A stretch of DNA of 64,000 bases from Histoplasma ohiense (taxonomy: Eukaryota; Ascomycota; Eurotiomycetes; Onygenales; Ajellomycetaceae). The translations under genes were made by a program, and so were the position numbers. How positions within the stretch are numbered: position 1 is the first letter of the stretch; each line of letters begins with the position of its first letter. The stretch is from assembly GCA_017607445.1 (NCBI GenBank), contig JAEVHH010000003.1, forward strand, positions 992,001 to 1,056,000, written 5' to 3'. Shown here in pieces: positions 45,120-56,586 of the stretch. The notes beneath the pieces were generated by a model. The model was not told the origin of the DNA, did not search any database, and saw only the letters and a program-made list of their open reading frames with translations.

Positions 45120-45498
45120 AAATGCTCATTCAAATCTCTGAGAGCTTCTGCAGCTCGGCTCCGTCTGCATCATCAACACTCTGGTTGCTTTCACCAACCA
45201 ACAGAGCCCATGTCAGGGGATATTATCTTAAACCACCATCAATCAACTTGTTCCACGCCACCCCCTGGTTGCCTCTTGCACACTGCATCTTTCTTTAGCC
45301 CGATGGAAGGAGAAATAATACTGACAACTGATGGTATATGTAGCAAAATAAAAAATCAATAAAAAATGAAATGAAATAAAATAAAATAAGAAAGAAGCTT
45401 ATTTCCATTGCAATTTGCTACTGCAATGTCCTGTGCCTTCATCCGTCCCATGGATCCGGTAAGCTGCACTGATAATTATGGCGAGGCCCTGTATGTAT

Positions 45499-45530
45499 GT
45501 ACATGTACATGTACATGTACATGTACATGT
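45499..45530. repeat. GTACAT hexamer array
   Basis: About five units of the same self-complementary hexamer seen at 7961 and 55303. Confidence 0.95.
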
Positions 45531-45970
45531 ATTTGCATGTTATAGCTGTCCATTGTCCCAGCACAGAGATCTCGAGGGACAAGCCGCTGCCCGATCTGCA
45601 GACAATCATCAGCCTGACTTGTGTACTACAGTACAGAAGTGCAAAACAGCGTCATGCACAGCTATCCAGGGTTGTGCTTGGAATGTCTCTATTCCCCTTC
45701 TCTCTGTAGGCCTGCTGCATCTTCGCATTCCATGATTATATCTGATAATATACACAGAACACACCGCCACAAAGCAGCTGATTTTGTTCCATCTAATCTG
45801 TAGCCAGGCAAACAATGTTCTTGTTCTTTGCTTGAGTTCCTTTGAAAGGCTGATGAATGCTCTCCCTATGTGTAGTTAATAACATAGTTCTTGTATGTAC
45901 TGTCCATACATACAAAAAGAGGCAAGGTTTAGAGTCGGTCAATCAGTTTCAACTTTCACTAACCTGCAGT

Positions 45971-45998
45971 TGCATGCATGCATGCATGCATGCATGCA
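45971..45998. repeat. GCAT tetranucleotide array
   Basis: About seven tandem units of the self-complementary GCATGC type. Confidence 0.95.
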
Positions 45999-47017
45999 AT
46001 CTATCAGTGTCAAACAACCATGGAGAATGATTAAATCAAAATACTAATGTAGTTACAACACATCAGTGGCAGATTGATTGAAGCCCGATCCGTCTTTTGT
46101 CTGCTCCACCGTCGCTGTGACGTTGCCGTTGCCGTTGCCATTGTAGTTGTAGTTGTATGCTGAAGTGAAGTGTCAACTCCGTCAAGGAGTCTGTGGGTTA
46201 CATGTTGCTTGCATGGTTGATGCTACGGATGGAACCACCTCACCTGGAGCTTCCCAAACCAATCCAGCCTGGAACCTAACTTCTGCTATTTTATAATCCC
46301 GTTCTTGCTAGTATCTCCATTTCCTGTCAATAAAAAAAAAATATCACAATTTCTGATAAACCTATAGAGCGAGCTCTCCCGCCAGGTGTTCTGCCAAAAT
46401 GTATGAGTGTGCTTGCTTATCCTGTGGAGGAGGGAGGTGCGGGTGTATTCGATACATTCACTCTGGCTGGCAAACCTTTCTTGACGAAGGACGATGGGAA
46501 GTGTCTAAACATGCTCTCTTACTTCAGGATGTCGTCACCCTAAGGATTGATCCCTTGTCTGAGGGACCAGGGCTAGGCCCCAGGGACAGACCCCTCCTAG
46601 TCCCGGGCCGTCCACCTTCGACAAGCTACTGGTATTTCGAGCTCTCCAATCAATGATATTGAAGAATAGACGGGGAAAGAATAGTGAGGATGCTGTAACA
46701 GTCTGCCGTAGTGGATCATCTTTTCACTACTCCTCCATTGTCAGATCATCAGAAAACAATGGTCTACGGGGAGATACTTCTGCTGTTTGTTTGTCTTGTT
46801 TGTCTGTTGGAGTCCATCTTCATCAGCTCGCTTCTCAGCAGCTAGTTATAGTTGACAACAACTCTCCGAACCACACATCCTTAATCCTAACATAGCCGCC
46901 TTGTTGCTCTCTATCTCGCGCCGTTCTAGGGTACGGGAATCTGGCTGCGGCACCTCTATATCACTCTTCTCTACTTATCCCTCGTGCCCACATAACCCAC
47001 TCGGATCCGTATCCATC

Positions 47018-48290
47018 ATGGGTGATTTTGGCCCCGCAGCGTCTGAGGAGCGAGAGCAGCTTGGGGACAGCCTTGTGGCGATCAAGGAGTCTGTCCAGGA
47101 TATCCATGTACTCGTTACTGGCTTCGGCGTATGTGGGAGTTTCAAAACTTAGCCCAATATTATCACACTTTATGTAGAACCTGCTCCCTGCCAATGCCAC
47201 ATGTATATCGTGTACAGCGGGTGGTGGAGGTTTGGCACCGAGACACCCAATCGACAGCCAGCGTACATGCCAATGGAAGAACCACCCAGCTAACCAACGT
47301 CAACAGCCTTTCAAATCCAACCTCGTAAACCCCTCCTTCCTAATCGCCTCTGCCCTCCCAAAAATAATCACCATCCTCCAGACCACCCCCACCTCCACTC
47401 CCCGCCGTATCCTCATCCACACCCATCCCGTCCCAATCCGCGTCTCCTACCGTGCCGTCCGCTTTACCATCCCCGCTATAATAGATGCCTTCAAGAACGG
47501 CCACGATGGCCGCCCGCCAGACTTCGTCATCCACATCGGCATGGCGAACACGCGGGACTACTACGCCGTAGAAACTATGGCTCACCGCGACGACTACGGC
47601 TTCACGGATGTTGACGGGCAGGTTGGCTTTGAGGATGGCGAAGCGATCTGGAAAGCGATGGGATTGCCAGAGGTCCTCAGGCCGGGGCCATGTACCATGC
47701 CCGGCGATGATGAGATGGAGGGTAGTGGCGGTGCAGGTGGTATTGATGGTGATGGAAGTCCGTCACTGAGAAAGTCGTCTACAACCGTATACACTACGAC
47801 GGGGATATCAGCTACTGTCGTTACTGATACCACGGCCACAGCTTCCAATGCCAACGCCACGACGACGACAACGACTGCTCGTCCCACATCATCACCGTCG
47901 CCGTCGCCAGACATGGACAAGCAACCTCAACCCGAACAACAAGACCAAACTCCCGCACCCCCGCAAACCCCGCTCAACGAAATCACCACAACCATAACCA
48001 CCACGGCCTCACACACCCCCACCTGCCCCTCCCCGCCCGACGCCCACTTCCTCAAAACCTGGCAATCATTCGTCCCGCCCGCTGCTGACGTGCGCCTCTC
48101 CGACGATGCCGGCCGCTACCTCTGCGAGTTCATCTATTACACCAGCCTGATGCATGCGTACCTGGAACGGCGCAATCGGAGCGTCGTATTCCTGCATGTG
48201 CCGGGCCGGGCGGATGATGAGGCCATTCAGCTTGGGAAGGAGGTTGCGGCGGGGCTGGTGAGGTGTCTGGCGGCTTGTTGGGTTGTTTGA
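47018..48290 (+). CDS. Pyroglutamyl peptidase type I-like (C15) with insert
   Basis: Cysteine peptidase that removes N-terminal pyroglutamate. Two exons, 47018-47128 and 47307-48290, about 364 residues; the intron (GTATGT, CAACAG) joins LVTGFG to PFKSNLVNPS, restoring the G-F-x-P-F motif of the family. Glu126 in DYYAVETMAHRDDYG, Cys310 in AGRYLCEFIYYTSL and His334 in VVFLHVPGRADD match the Glu-Cys-His triad. The Cys-to-His spacing of 24 fits bacterial enzymes, but Glu and Cys are about 120 residues farther apart than usual because of a Thr/Pro/Gln-rich low-complexity insert (about residues 170-265). Usual family length is around 215. Probably cytosolic. Fungal members often carry insertions, but this one is long. 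Confidence 0.88.
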
Positions 48291-50398
48291 TTGGGACCTT
48301 GGCGGGGAGAAATTGGAGCCAGGGGCCTCTGGGAACGTGGGGTGCGGATTTGAATGGGTTTGGGCTTGGTTTTGGGTGGAGGATTAGGGTTGAACTGAAT
48401 TAAATCATCATATGTTTCGTGTTGTTCTCGGGCCAAATCAATTTCCAATATTTTTCTTAGCATTTATGTGTTTTTTGACGATGAATGATACACAAGCGCC
48501 GCTTATATCGGTTATATATATTTATATTTCCCATTCAATATAACTCATATTGTTTGTCCCCTTTTCTTCCCGTGTTTGTTCTTTCTCACTTTCTTATGCA
48601 TCTAGGTGTGTTTATGGAGAGGACGGCTCGAATCTCCTCGACGAGTGTTGAACCACGTAGAGCCAGACGAAATCAGCCCGAATAGGATAGATAGATACCA
48701 AGAACCGGCAGAAAGACATGTTAGAAATACCCCAGAGCCCTATCGATCATACTTATATTCTCTCCCGCTATAGCAATGCGGATGGACACGAAATTTAGAA
48801 GTTATATCCCCATGGTTTCCGTAGAAGAAAGGACTTGGGAAGCTGAGGCTCATATGTTGACAATTGGGTTGATCGACACGTTAGAGAAAGGTAGAGACCC
48901 CCATTTGTATCAACGAAGGATGAGCATTGCAACGTGTCCAGGGGGTTCCCTATTCCTCAAGAGGAGGACAAGATGTTTTCGACGTGACATATGACGCTAG
49001 TCCTCAGTAGGAAGGCCTGGATGTAAAGAATTTCCTCCCTCAGACATTCTCACTGTTACGCCTGCCTCAATTCATCCCGTACAGCATGGGCATGCCGGAT
49101 TAATAAATCACCATCTACCTTACAGACCTTCAAGGATGGCATTACGTTGCTATCTCATCGCTATTTGATCTGAGCATCAAAATATATAAACGGGGAAAAT
49201 CCTCATAATATCTGCCAGGAGTCCTGGAAACCCCCTACCTTACATGTGTTCCCTATTTCTTGGTTTCTTTGCTGTAGCCAGCTTTCGCCGAGCATCTTCA
49301 AAGCTTGTAACTATTAATGTGGCATTAATCGCCAGTGCCCTCTTCTCTCCCCTCATCTGTCTCGCCATCGCAAATGGCAGCAGGAATAGCTTCCAGTGAC
49401 CTGTCCGCTTGGCAAACACCTCTGCTTTTATCGGTTGGACCTGCTGCCGCATTGTGTGCTTCCGACTCCCTGCAGCAGCCGATACATAAAGTGTTGACCA
49501 GCCGTACAAGCCCGTGACGGTGACTTACAGATAGGCCCTAAACAGGAGCCTGCACCAGAGCGACAGCCCAAAGTGAGGAATGGGTTGATTGAGTGTATTG
49601 GGAGTAGGGTAGTATGGCAGTGGAACGAATACACCATGGCGGTATTGGAGGAGAGCTGTATATATTCTTGGCCCCATTTATTTAACAGTTTCAATTACTC
49701 AAAAGGCAATTAGGTCCATGCGCTCGCTTGGTTTCACCCCCGATCCGCTGCTGCAGGGTACCATTTTTAAATATGTTACACTTGTTTTCAATATCGTTTG
49801 AATACCGTCTTCCTAATTTATTCTTGATCGAAATTGGCTACTCATTTGCTTATTGTTTCTGGGCAGCTGAATATCCTCCGTCGTGAGTACAGCCGATGCT
49901 ACTAGCAAAAGCAGGAGCGGTTCAGGTGCTATTTCAGGTACTATGCGTCACGACAACAAAGGCCATGCAAGCCTTGCGAGGTAGCTACGTTGACTTGAAA
50001 AAAAAAAAAAAAAGAAAGAAGATCGCCCATCCATATATCGGATTGCCTCACTCTTGGTATCCGCATCGGCAGACTACTGTCAACTCATCAGCCAGGTGAA
50101 GTTTAATACGAACTTGTCAGCCTAAAAACTCCATCAATTTCAAATGAAAGCTCGGGAAAAAGGGATACAGATAGAGATGACACAATGTAGCGGAAGGGGT
50201 GCGGATGGGAATATTTCTCTCTCTCTCTTCGCCCAGCATTAGAAAGGCTAGATGAGTAGCAGGTAGGATTTAGTTACTTAGGTTCAGAATTCAACATTTT
50301 TTATATAACGAGTAACCGTAACTGGAATGAGGAGCGAAGCCGAGTAAACATTTCAGTCAAGGAATGTTAATTCTGCGGCGATTCGCCAGCACCAAGCA
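48291..50398. other. Gene-free region after the pyroglutamyl peptidase
   Basis: No gene is supported. A frame at 49240-49509 (-) overlaps others and has no features. An A-run sits at 49999-50013. Confidence 0.5.
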
Positions 50399-50472
50399 GT
50401 CTCTGTGGCGCAATTGGTTAGCGCGTTCGACTGTTAATCGAGAGGTTGGAAGTTCGAGCCTTCCCAGGGACG
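50399..50472 (+). tRNA. tRNA-Asn (GTT), third copy
   Basis: 74 nt, identical in the gene body to the pair at 21297 and 21620. Acceptor GTCTCTG/CAGGGAC, anticodon loop CTGTTAA, T-loop TTCGAGC. A short T run at 50478-50482 follows. Flanking sequence is unrelated to the other copies. Confidence 0.97.
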
Positions 50473-50628
50473 GTTAATTTTTCTTTCTATATTTTTTTTA
50501 TTCTTGATGCCTTGAACGGTTTTCATTCTACTGGCTCATTTAAGTTAATTATTTTTAAATTTCTGCATACTCCCAGTGCTCAACGGGGGAAAGATCAATG
50601 AATTTTCTACCCAGCGTACATGTCAGGG

Positions 50629-50709
50629 GGTTGTTGGCGGAGTGGTAAGCGCTGTTCATCACCACTGCTAAGACAGGAAGGTGGTGGATTCAAATCCTAC
50701 CCTCTTCAA
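50629..50709 (+). other. tRNA-like sequence, possible decayed tRNA-Ser or SINE head
   Basis: The part TTGGCGGAGTGGTAAGCGC resembles the D arm of serine tRNAs, with a GCG/CGC stem. CACTGCTAAGACAGG could carry a GCT anticodon, and GGTGGATTCAAATCC resembles a B box. The acceptor ends do not pair and the T stem has a mismatch, so it is not a working tRNA. It could be a pseudogene or the Pol III head of a SINE. Confidence 0.3.
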
Positions 50710-53529
50710 AAGGATATTACCACATCTTGGTGGATCTTGAGGGTAGTTAGTTACCCTTTCTTATCTCATTTCTATTGGTAACTGCCACTGCAGGGCGGAG
50801 CAATGTTCAATATAGTCTAGATGGATTCAGGATAACGCTGCAGTGTTGGCCGGGGTTATACCGTTTAAATACCGATTGCTGCGCAACTAGATAGCTAGTT
50901 GTGAAAATCGATTCTAAATGTTGCGGCTGAGGTGTATTTCCCAAAATAGTTGTTTTAACAACTATGATCCGCCGTTATTTCTACGCTTCTGTGATCCTTA
51001 TCCCAAACCCTTGCTGGCTTTTAGTCACCACTCAAGTTTAACTATGGCACACCGCATTCGTCACTTCAATTGTTGTGATTTTGCCGGCCAAGTCCGCGAT
51101 CCCTACCCGTCGCTCGCGACGAATTCTACAGAGTTTACCAGTTCGGCCGTAACAGCTTTCTCTCCCAGCTACTAGATCATGTCAGCTGCTGTCAAAAGTG
51201 GGCTAAGGGATTGACGATGTGTTTTAAAAAAGATTTCTTTCCGTCAACGGATATTGGAAAATACAGTAAAGGGGAAGTAAAAAAAAAAAAATAAAAAAAA
51301 AAGAATAAAAAATCCAAGGGGATACCCATTGAAAGCTGAATCGTGAATTGGCTTGAATATGGATGCGTTCTCGCGCGTGCGAGCAAGATTACTTGTTGGG
51401 GGCTATGCAAATTGATCCTGTAGGCGTTGCTGAAATATTAGAAAGAATATATCGGCGACTTGATAATGGCTTGAGTAGAGTGGAGTCCTGCGCGGATCTC
51501 ACCAGCCCTTCTCCCGGTTGTTTTCAAAAGCTTGTATGATAAAATGTGAATATACAAAACGACATGTTCAAACTTGTTGTAACAATCGTATCAAACTTTT
51601 GGCTTTCAGCATCATTCTCGTCGTCATACATCCACCAACATATTATCGCACTGAGCAGAGACCCTCTGCCGCAACTTCATTCCAGATAACCAACCCATTT
51701 CCTCTGCGCATTGCTCTTCGTGACAATAGCGATATGCTTCTCCGGTCCCCGAAGTAGTTGATATGCGATTTTTGATAATCCTGATGTGATAAGCCAGATT
51801 GTATCAACTATCCTTGTCGGTGCAATGGTAGCCATCTGCAAAGGGGCGTTTCCAGGTCTCTTCTTCCTGGCAAAGCCCGTTGCACGCAGTCCATTACTCC
51901 GCTACATGCATACGATCCTACGGGAGAAGATGGTGAGCAAAATACAATTTCAGCTTCTAGCCAGCTCCATGTCGGGTAAAGATGGAAACATCCCTTACCA
52001 TTTCCCACAGCTTGCTGGCATGGCTGCGTCCACTGTGCCCTGCATACTCCCCTTCAGGGTTTTCAGGGACAATTACCCAATTGAATCCTCTTGGTTGGCA
52101 GCCGCAGAGCGAAGATTTTGGTTGCTGCTGGCTGGAGTTTGTATATTGCTCTCCTGGTCGGCATATTACTAGTTGAAGACAGACCCCAGAGCAAGATATC
52201 GTCAGGTACGTCTGGAGTATCGCAATTAGGAAGAAAGGACGAGAGGGCTATTGAAAATCAGTTAGCCCCAGCTCCGTTAGGTTCATGTGCTGGATATACC
52301 CAAATGGCATCTATTGGTGATAGGTATGGAGTATGGATTAATGTTTGTATTTTCCATGCACGCACCAGCGGCTCCGACTGAACCAAGTAAATATGCGTCA
52401 AGGTTTTTCAAACATCAAGGGCTCCTACAGACAACAGGCATCTGTGGTGTTTCTTGAAAATAGTCACTGCTCCTCCCCGCCCCCCCCCCGAGGTTCCTGG
52501 GGCCGGCTTGAAGGTGTTCAATATCATGGCGAGTTGCTGAGCACTGTGATCCTAGCCTCTAGAATCTCGGGGCTAATGCCTTCACCGGGTATTGATGCGT
52601 GGTTGGCTTTGGAGTGTAGGTAAAGGGCAAAGCTGGAACATTGGAAGTACAGTACATAAATAATCACAGACATGGTCATTCATGATTAATTCAGTCAAAG
52701 AGCCGAGCCGAGAAGCCTTTTGAGCATCCGGTCTCATGCGTGTATTCCTCTCAAACATATTCTTACCATCTCTCTCCATATCCTAGACAAAGCGCCGAAG
52801 GTCTTAACGGTTCAATGGACGGTTACACCGGCCGAGGACTTCATTTCATGTTTCTGTCACCCGCCCTGTCAAAATATGTCTTTCCGCCCAGTGATCCCTG
52901 CAGCACTCACTTGGGCGACGAAACGTGTCGCGGAAATCAGTATTAATCCATCAATCCCATGATCTCCCTTGGGTTATCCAAACATTCGCACAGATCCGAG
53001 ACTACGATACTGATGACATGAGCGGATGATTAAAATTCTGTTCTGAGTGTTTCCCATCTGTGAAACTGCACCACTAGCAAGGGTAGTGCATAGGACAGGA
53101 TGTTGAAAAAAAGTTTTCAACATTCAATTGAATTAGAGGGATTCTGTTAGTGGTTTGTCTTTTCAGCTCGTGGTATTTTCTGCTGGAGGTATGGGGCTAA
53201 TTTATCTTAATCTATGTATAGAATGCCGGTTTGATTAACACTCCGTAATGATGACTTCTCGGAACGGCATACATATACAGCGTAGATGTAAGATTCTAAG
53301 TCGTGAGCTGAAACTAAAGGAAAAATCCTTCGAATCCTTCAGATATGAGTCAATAGCTCATTTCCCCGTCTTTTTGTAAATTTCTTTCTCATGACCTCCG
53401 CTTTTCATTCAGTTGATATATTTGCATGGGAAGATAAAAAGCAAAATATTTACCCTCCTCCTTACTGCTATTAATTCATCTCGAAAAATCCTATAAAACC
53501 GGCGTTCCAAAGTGCCAACCAACCTGAGA

Positions 53530-53554
53530 CAAAAAAAAAAAAAAAAAAAAAAAA
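53530..53554. repeat. Poly-A tract before the F-box gene
   Basis: A run of about 25 A, 57 bases before the F-box start. It could be a retroposition scar or simple slippage. Confidence 0.85.
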
Positions 53555-53610
53555 CAAACAAATAACACCATATTAAATTGGATTTATAAACACCGTTATT
53601 CATTGAACCC

Positions 53611-54870
53611 ATGCCGTCGCGAGTGGAAGTGAGCGACGAAAACCATGCCATCTCTAGCAAGGGCAGTCGCAATGACACGGGCTACCTAACGACCCTTCCC
53701 CCGGAGATCCTGCGAGAAATTCTCCAATATGTAGGCGCCGACGAACTCAGAGCCAACAATCTGGACAGGCTACTCATAAGCAAATACTGGTACTGCATTG
53801 CATCAGCAGTGCTGCTGGAAGATGTCAAACTCTCCGCGACTGGCTTGACGAAATTTCTCGCACTGCAGAAGCGAGAAATGGCTACACCGGGAAATAGTGG
53901 AGCGGAGCATCAACCTCAACATAAGGAGGTTACATGTACACGAGCAAGAAATTTATCAGAGTCGGAATCAGAACTAGTGGATGGACCCATTAGCCCAATA
54001 TCAACTCGGACATCGAGTCTCGCTATCTGTCTGACCGGCTACTCAGGATGGGCCGCCCATATCGACCCCGAGACGCAGCAGATCATCCCGGAGAGATTCA
54101 AGATCCTCGCCGACTGGACCGAAAAGACAAGAGCAGATATGCACCGTCTTTCCAGTTGGTTGGGCACATTGAAAACTTTGACCAGATTCCGTTTCCAAGC
54201 CGAAGGAGAATCGAGTGTGCGCACCATTCCGGCGAATCTATTCGAGCATATGAAGAGTTACTTACACGCGGATGCAATTGCGCTTATGTGCAGGAGTATC
54301 CCTGTCGAGCGTTTGAGGGTTCTGGAGTTGGACACATGCGGATCAGCGTTTCTGTCGCGATGTGTGGATGGTGCTAAGCCAGGACATGCTTCAGATAGTG
54401 AACATATCTGCCCGCTTATAGGGAGGTATGTGCCGTACTTGCAGCGGCTGAGGGTGAGGATGCACCGGATCTGCCCGGAGGTTTTTGGAGTTGGTAACAA
54501 GAATAATTTGCAGTATACAACAGCGCGGAAGGAGTTTGTATTTCATCTGAGCCTGTATGATCCACTGAAGGGGATGACGAGTGCAAAGTCCGCGGGGCTT
54601 TGTTCATTCGACACACCCTGTCGGAGGGATGTGTTGATAAATAAGATGATTGAAGGGGCGAATGTGGCGGCGATGCAGATGCCTAATCTCAAGGCCACGG
54701 TTCTGTATCACGTTTACCCGTTTGATCTCGTGGCGATGGATTGTCGAACTGGGGATACCAAGGTGGTGGACAGTCAGGTTGACTGGTTGGATAATGAGGA
54801 CGTGGTTTTTGAAGATCGTCGATCTCCTCATTCAACGTCTGCAGTGTGCGTGACAGTCTGTGCATTTTGA
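53611..54870 (+). CDS. F-box protein
   Basis: Single exon, 419 residues. An F-box lies at about residues 25-65 with LTTLPPEILREILQYVGADE and LLISKYWYCIASAVLLEDVK, as expected for a Skp1-binding module of an SCF ubiquitin ligase. Next comes a low-complexity part (HQPQHKEV, then SESESELVDGP), then a weakly patterned region with VERLRVLELDTCGSAFLSRC and PYLQRLRVRMHRICPE that looks like degenerate leucine-rich or helical repeats for substrate binding; the substrate is unknown. It stands alone, with no gene within several kb on either side. Such orphan F-box genes are frequent and fast-changing in filamentous fungi. Confidence 0.85.
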   Translation: MPSRVEVSDENHAISSKGSRNDTGYLTTLPPEILREILQYVGADELRANNLDRLLISKYWYCIASAVLLEDVKLSATGLTKFLALQKREMATPGNSGAEHQPQHKEVTCTRARNLSESESELVDGPISPISTRTSSLAICLTGYSGWAAHIDPETQQIIPERFKILADWTEKTRADMHRLSSWLGTLKTLTRFRFQAEGESSVRTIPANLFEHMKSYLHADAIALMCRSIPVERLRVLELDTCGSAFLSRCVDGAKPGHASDSEHICPLIGRYVPYLQRLRVRMHRICPEVFGVGNKNNLQYTTARKEFVFHLSLYDPLKGMTSAKSAGLCSFDTPCRRDVLINKMIEGANVAAMQMPNLKATVLYHVYPFDLVAMDCRTGDTKVVDSQVDWLDNEDVVFEDRRSPHSTSAVCVTVCAF

Positions 54871-55302
54871 TCGATTGCCAAAATAAGAGGTGGGAACCTA
54901 ACCAAATAGATTGACAACTTGGGGCGTTTTTAGTGAAACGGAAGGGAAAATAATTCCAAATGGCCTCTCATCAAATCGTCCTGCATCTGCTAGTTTGCCG
55001 CCGTCATTTCACGATTCCAATACACCGAAAGAAAATGGAGACAACATCAAAAGAGCATCAGATAACTTGGAAGGAAGTTGAATGACTGTCGAATGAAAAT
55101 TTTTAACATTTAGTTTCGAAAAGATCACCTTTAAAAATACGACCCATAAGAGCCAATGGAGACGAGATGCAAACCACAGATGGCTGTTATCTGCAGCCAG
55201 TGGAAACTCTCAGGCCGACTTTTCATCTCAAACGATTGTAGTGGACGACTTTGATGGTTATTGGTTTTCTCTCCTCGGATTTGCCAGTTTGTGATGGGCC
55301 AA

Positions 55303-55320
55303 GTACATGTACATGTACAT
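55303..55320. repeat. GTACAT hexamer array (3 units)
   Basis: Third array of the self-complementary hexamer also found at 7961 and 45499. Confidence 0.95.
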
Positions 55321-56397
55321 CATGTGAAAAGTTCTGACGAGATGCATCATATCATGAATATGTCGACAAATGATTGCCTTATTAAGCTTATATATTAATA
55401 GATTGTCAATTTTGTTGCCATTTGCTTTCTGTAGGCAAGTAACTGAAAAATGTTAACCCAAAAGCAAAGTCAGAATGCGGCCACCAACATTACCTACACT
55501 ACAGGCCTTAGGTCGCGAGGGTGAACTGTGATAAGATGAAAATATGTAGGCATTTCATAGGTCTCCCAATCGAGTTATTTGTTTCGGGCCGGCCTCAACA
55601 TTTGACGAGAAGCTCGTCGATGTTTCTGGGAGCTAGAGAAGGAAGAACTAGAGTAATCTCATCTCCCAGGGAAACTCGAAGAATGACTGACTGCATCATG
55701 GAAGTAAAATAATCAAGTGAGAGAGTAAAGAAAGGCTTTCCGAGAATGAAAAGCACAACTCAAGAACGCCACAACGAGATTGATACCTGGCGTTAATATG
55801 AAACAATAATGAGAACAAGAGGCAGTTGAAGAAATAAAATATCCATGAGGCTTCACGTCAGCTGAGGTCATGAACAAATTCGGCACGCAACACGGAGAAT
55901 TTCATGCCCACGATATCCTGATGCAGTGTCGCCTGAACGAAAAAGAGGCTTCGACCCGAAGTGGGCGCTCGAAGGATTGATTGATTGATTTATTTTCTTT
56001 TTTCTTTCAACAATCGTCAGGATTGCTGAGGTTGGATGAAAAGAAATCATGTGTCTCGAGAAAAGGATTCTGGGGCTGTTCATTGTTCAATCATCGTCTT
56101 TGCTGAGAGAAAATTTTTGCTGTTCACCATGACAACAGAGATCGTGCACCCACAGGCTTGCTTCATTGGGAAAGCTCTCAATTTCCCACAAACTCAAACT
56201 ATTGACTTCTCGAAAATAACCGGGTCGCTTCTGGGAATGCATGCATATGAATACGCATCCTCAAGTGGCCTCCTGAAGTGAGGCGAAAAAAAAAGAAAAG
56301 AAATGAAAACCCAAAAACCCAGAGCCTGGAGAAAAATCGAGTTCGCTATGTTAGAAGAAGCTAAACTCAAAACGACCGTCCATCTAACGATGGCTTC

Positions 56398-56586
56398 ATG
56401 GTGCAGATATATATCCTCCCTGTATTCCGGTTATTTTCATATTGCCTTATCGGCTGTTCCTATATTTTCTTGATTCCCTTTGCAGTCTTGTCCGTTTTTC
56501 TGTTTTCCTTGACTCTGCGATTTGCAATTCTGGGGGCATCTGTGGCAATTTTACTGCTGGCAACCAGATCCTTGAACTTTTGTTAG
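56398..56586 (+). other. Short hydrophobic ORF, doubtful
   Basis: 62 codons with two or three membrane-like stretches, including FLIPFAVLSVFLFSLTL and GASVAILLLATRSLNFC. A second frame (56442-56855) continues past it with VSWLARIVYFLARRG and a hydrophilic tail. A single protein would need a frame change or an intron I cannot place. It may be chance in T-rich DNA. Confidence 0.2.

Larger units (their letters stand above)
41438..47017. other. Gene-free 5.6 kb region
   Basis: No gene is recognised. Next to the Myb-like gene it is purine-rich on the + strand (41500-43000), as a long CT-rich leader on the minus strand would be. Farther right are A-rich and AG-rich tracts (45062-45119), the GTACAT array (45499-45530), a GCAT array (45971-45998) and TACGGAGTA motifs (43957 and 44959). 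Open frames such as 43418-43858 and 46399-46656 have no recognised features. Confidence 0.5.
50473..53610. other. Gene-free 3.1 kb region
   Basis: No gene is recognised. It holds a tRNA-like sequence near 50629-50709, an A-rich run (51280-51303) and a poly-A of about 25 nt (53530-53554) just before the F-box gene. Overlapping frames at 51786-52172 and 52091-52381 look plausible in part but have no family signature. Confidence 0.5.

Noticed and set aside
45499..45998. CRISPR-like arrays
   Set aside because: These are uninterrupted microsatellites with no spacers, in a eukaryotic genome.
47232..47306. Upstream start of pyroglutamyl peptidase exon 2 at 47232
   Set aside because: Sequence from 47232 to 47306 is intron-like and unrelated to the family; the 47018 exon supplies the conserved N-terminal LVTGFG.
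51786..52381. Two overlapping frames that look partly membrane-like
   Set aside because: They overlap out of frame in a decayed-looking region and match no known family.
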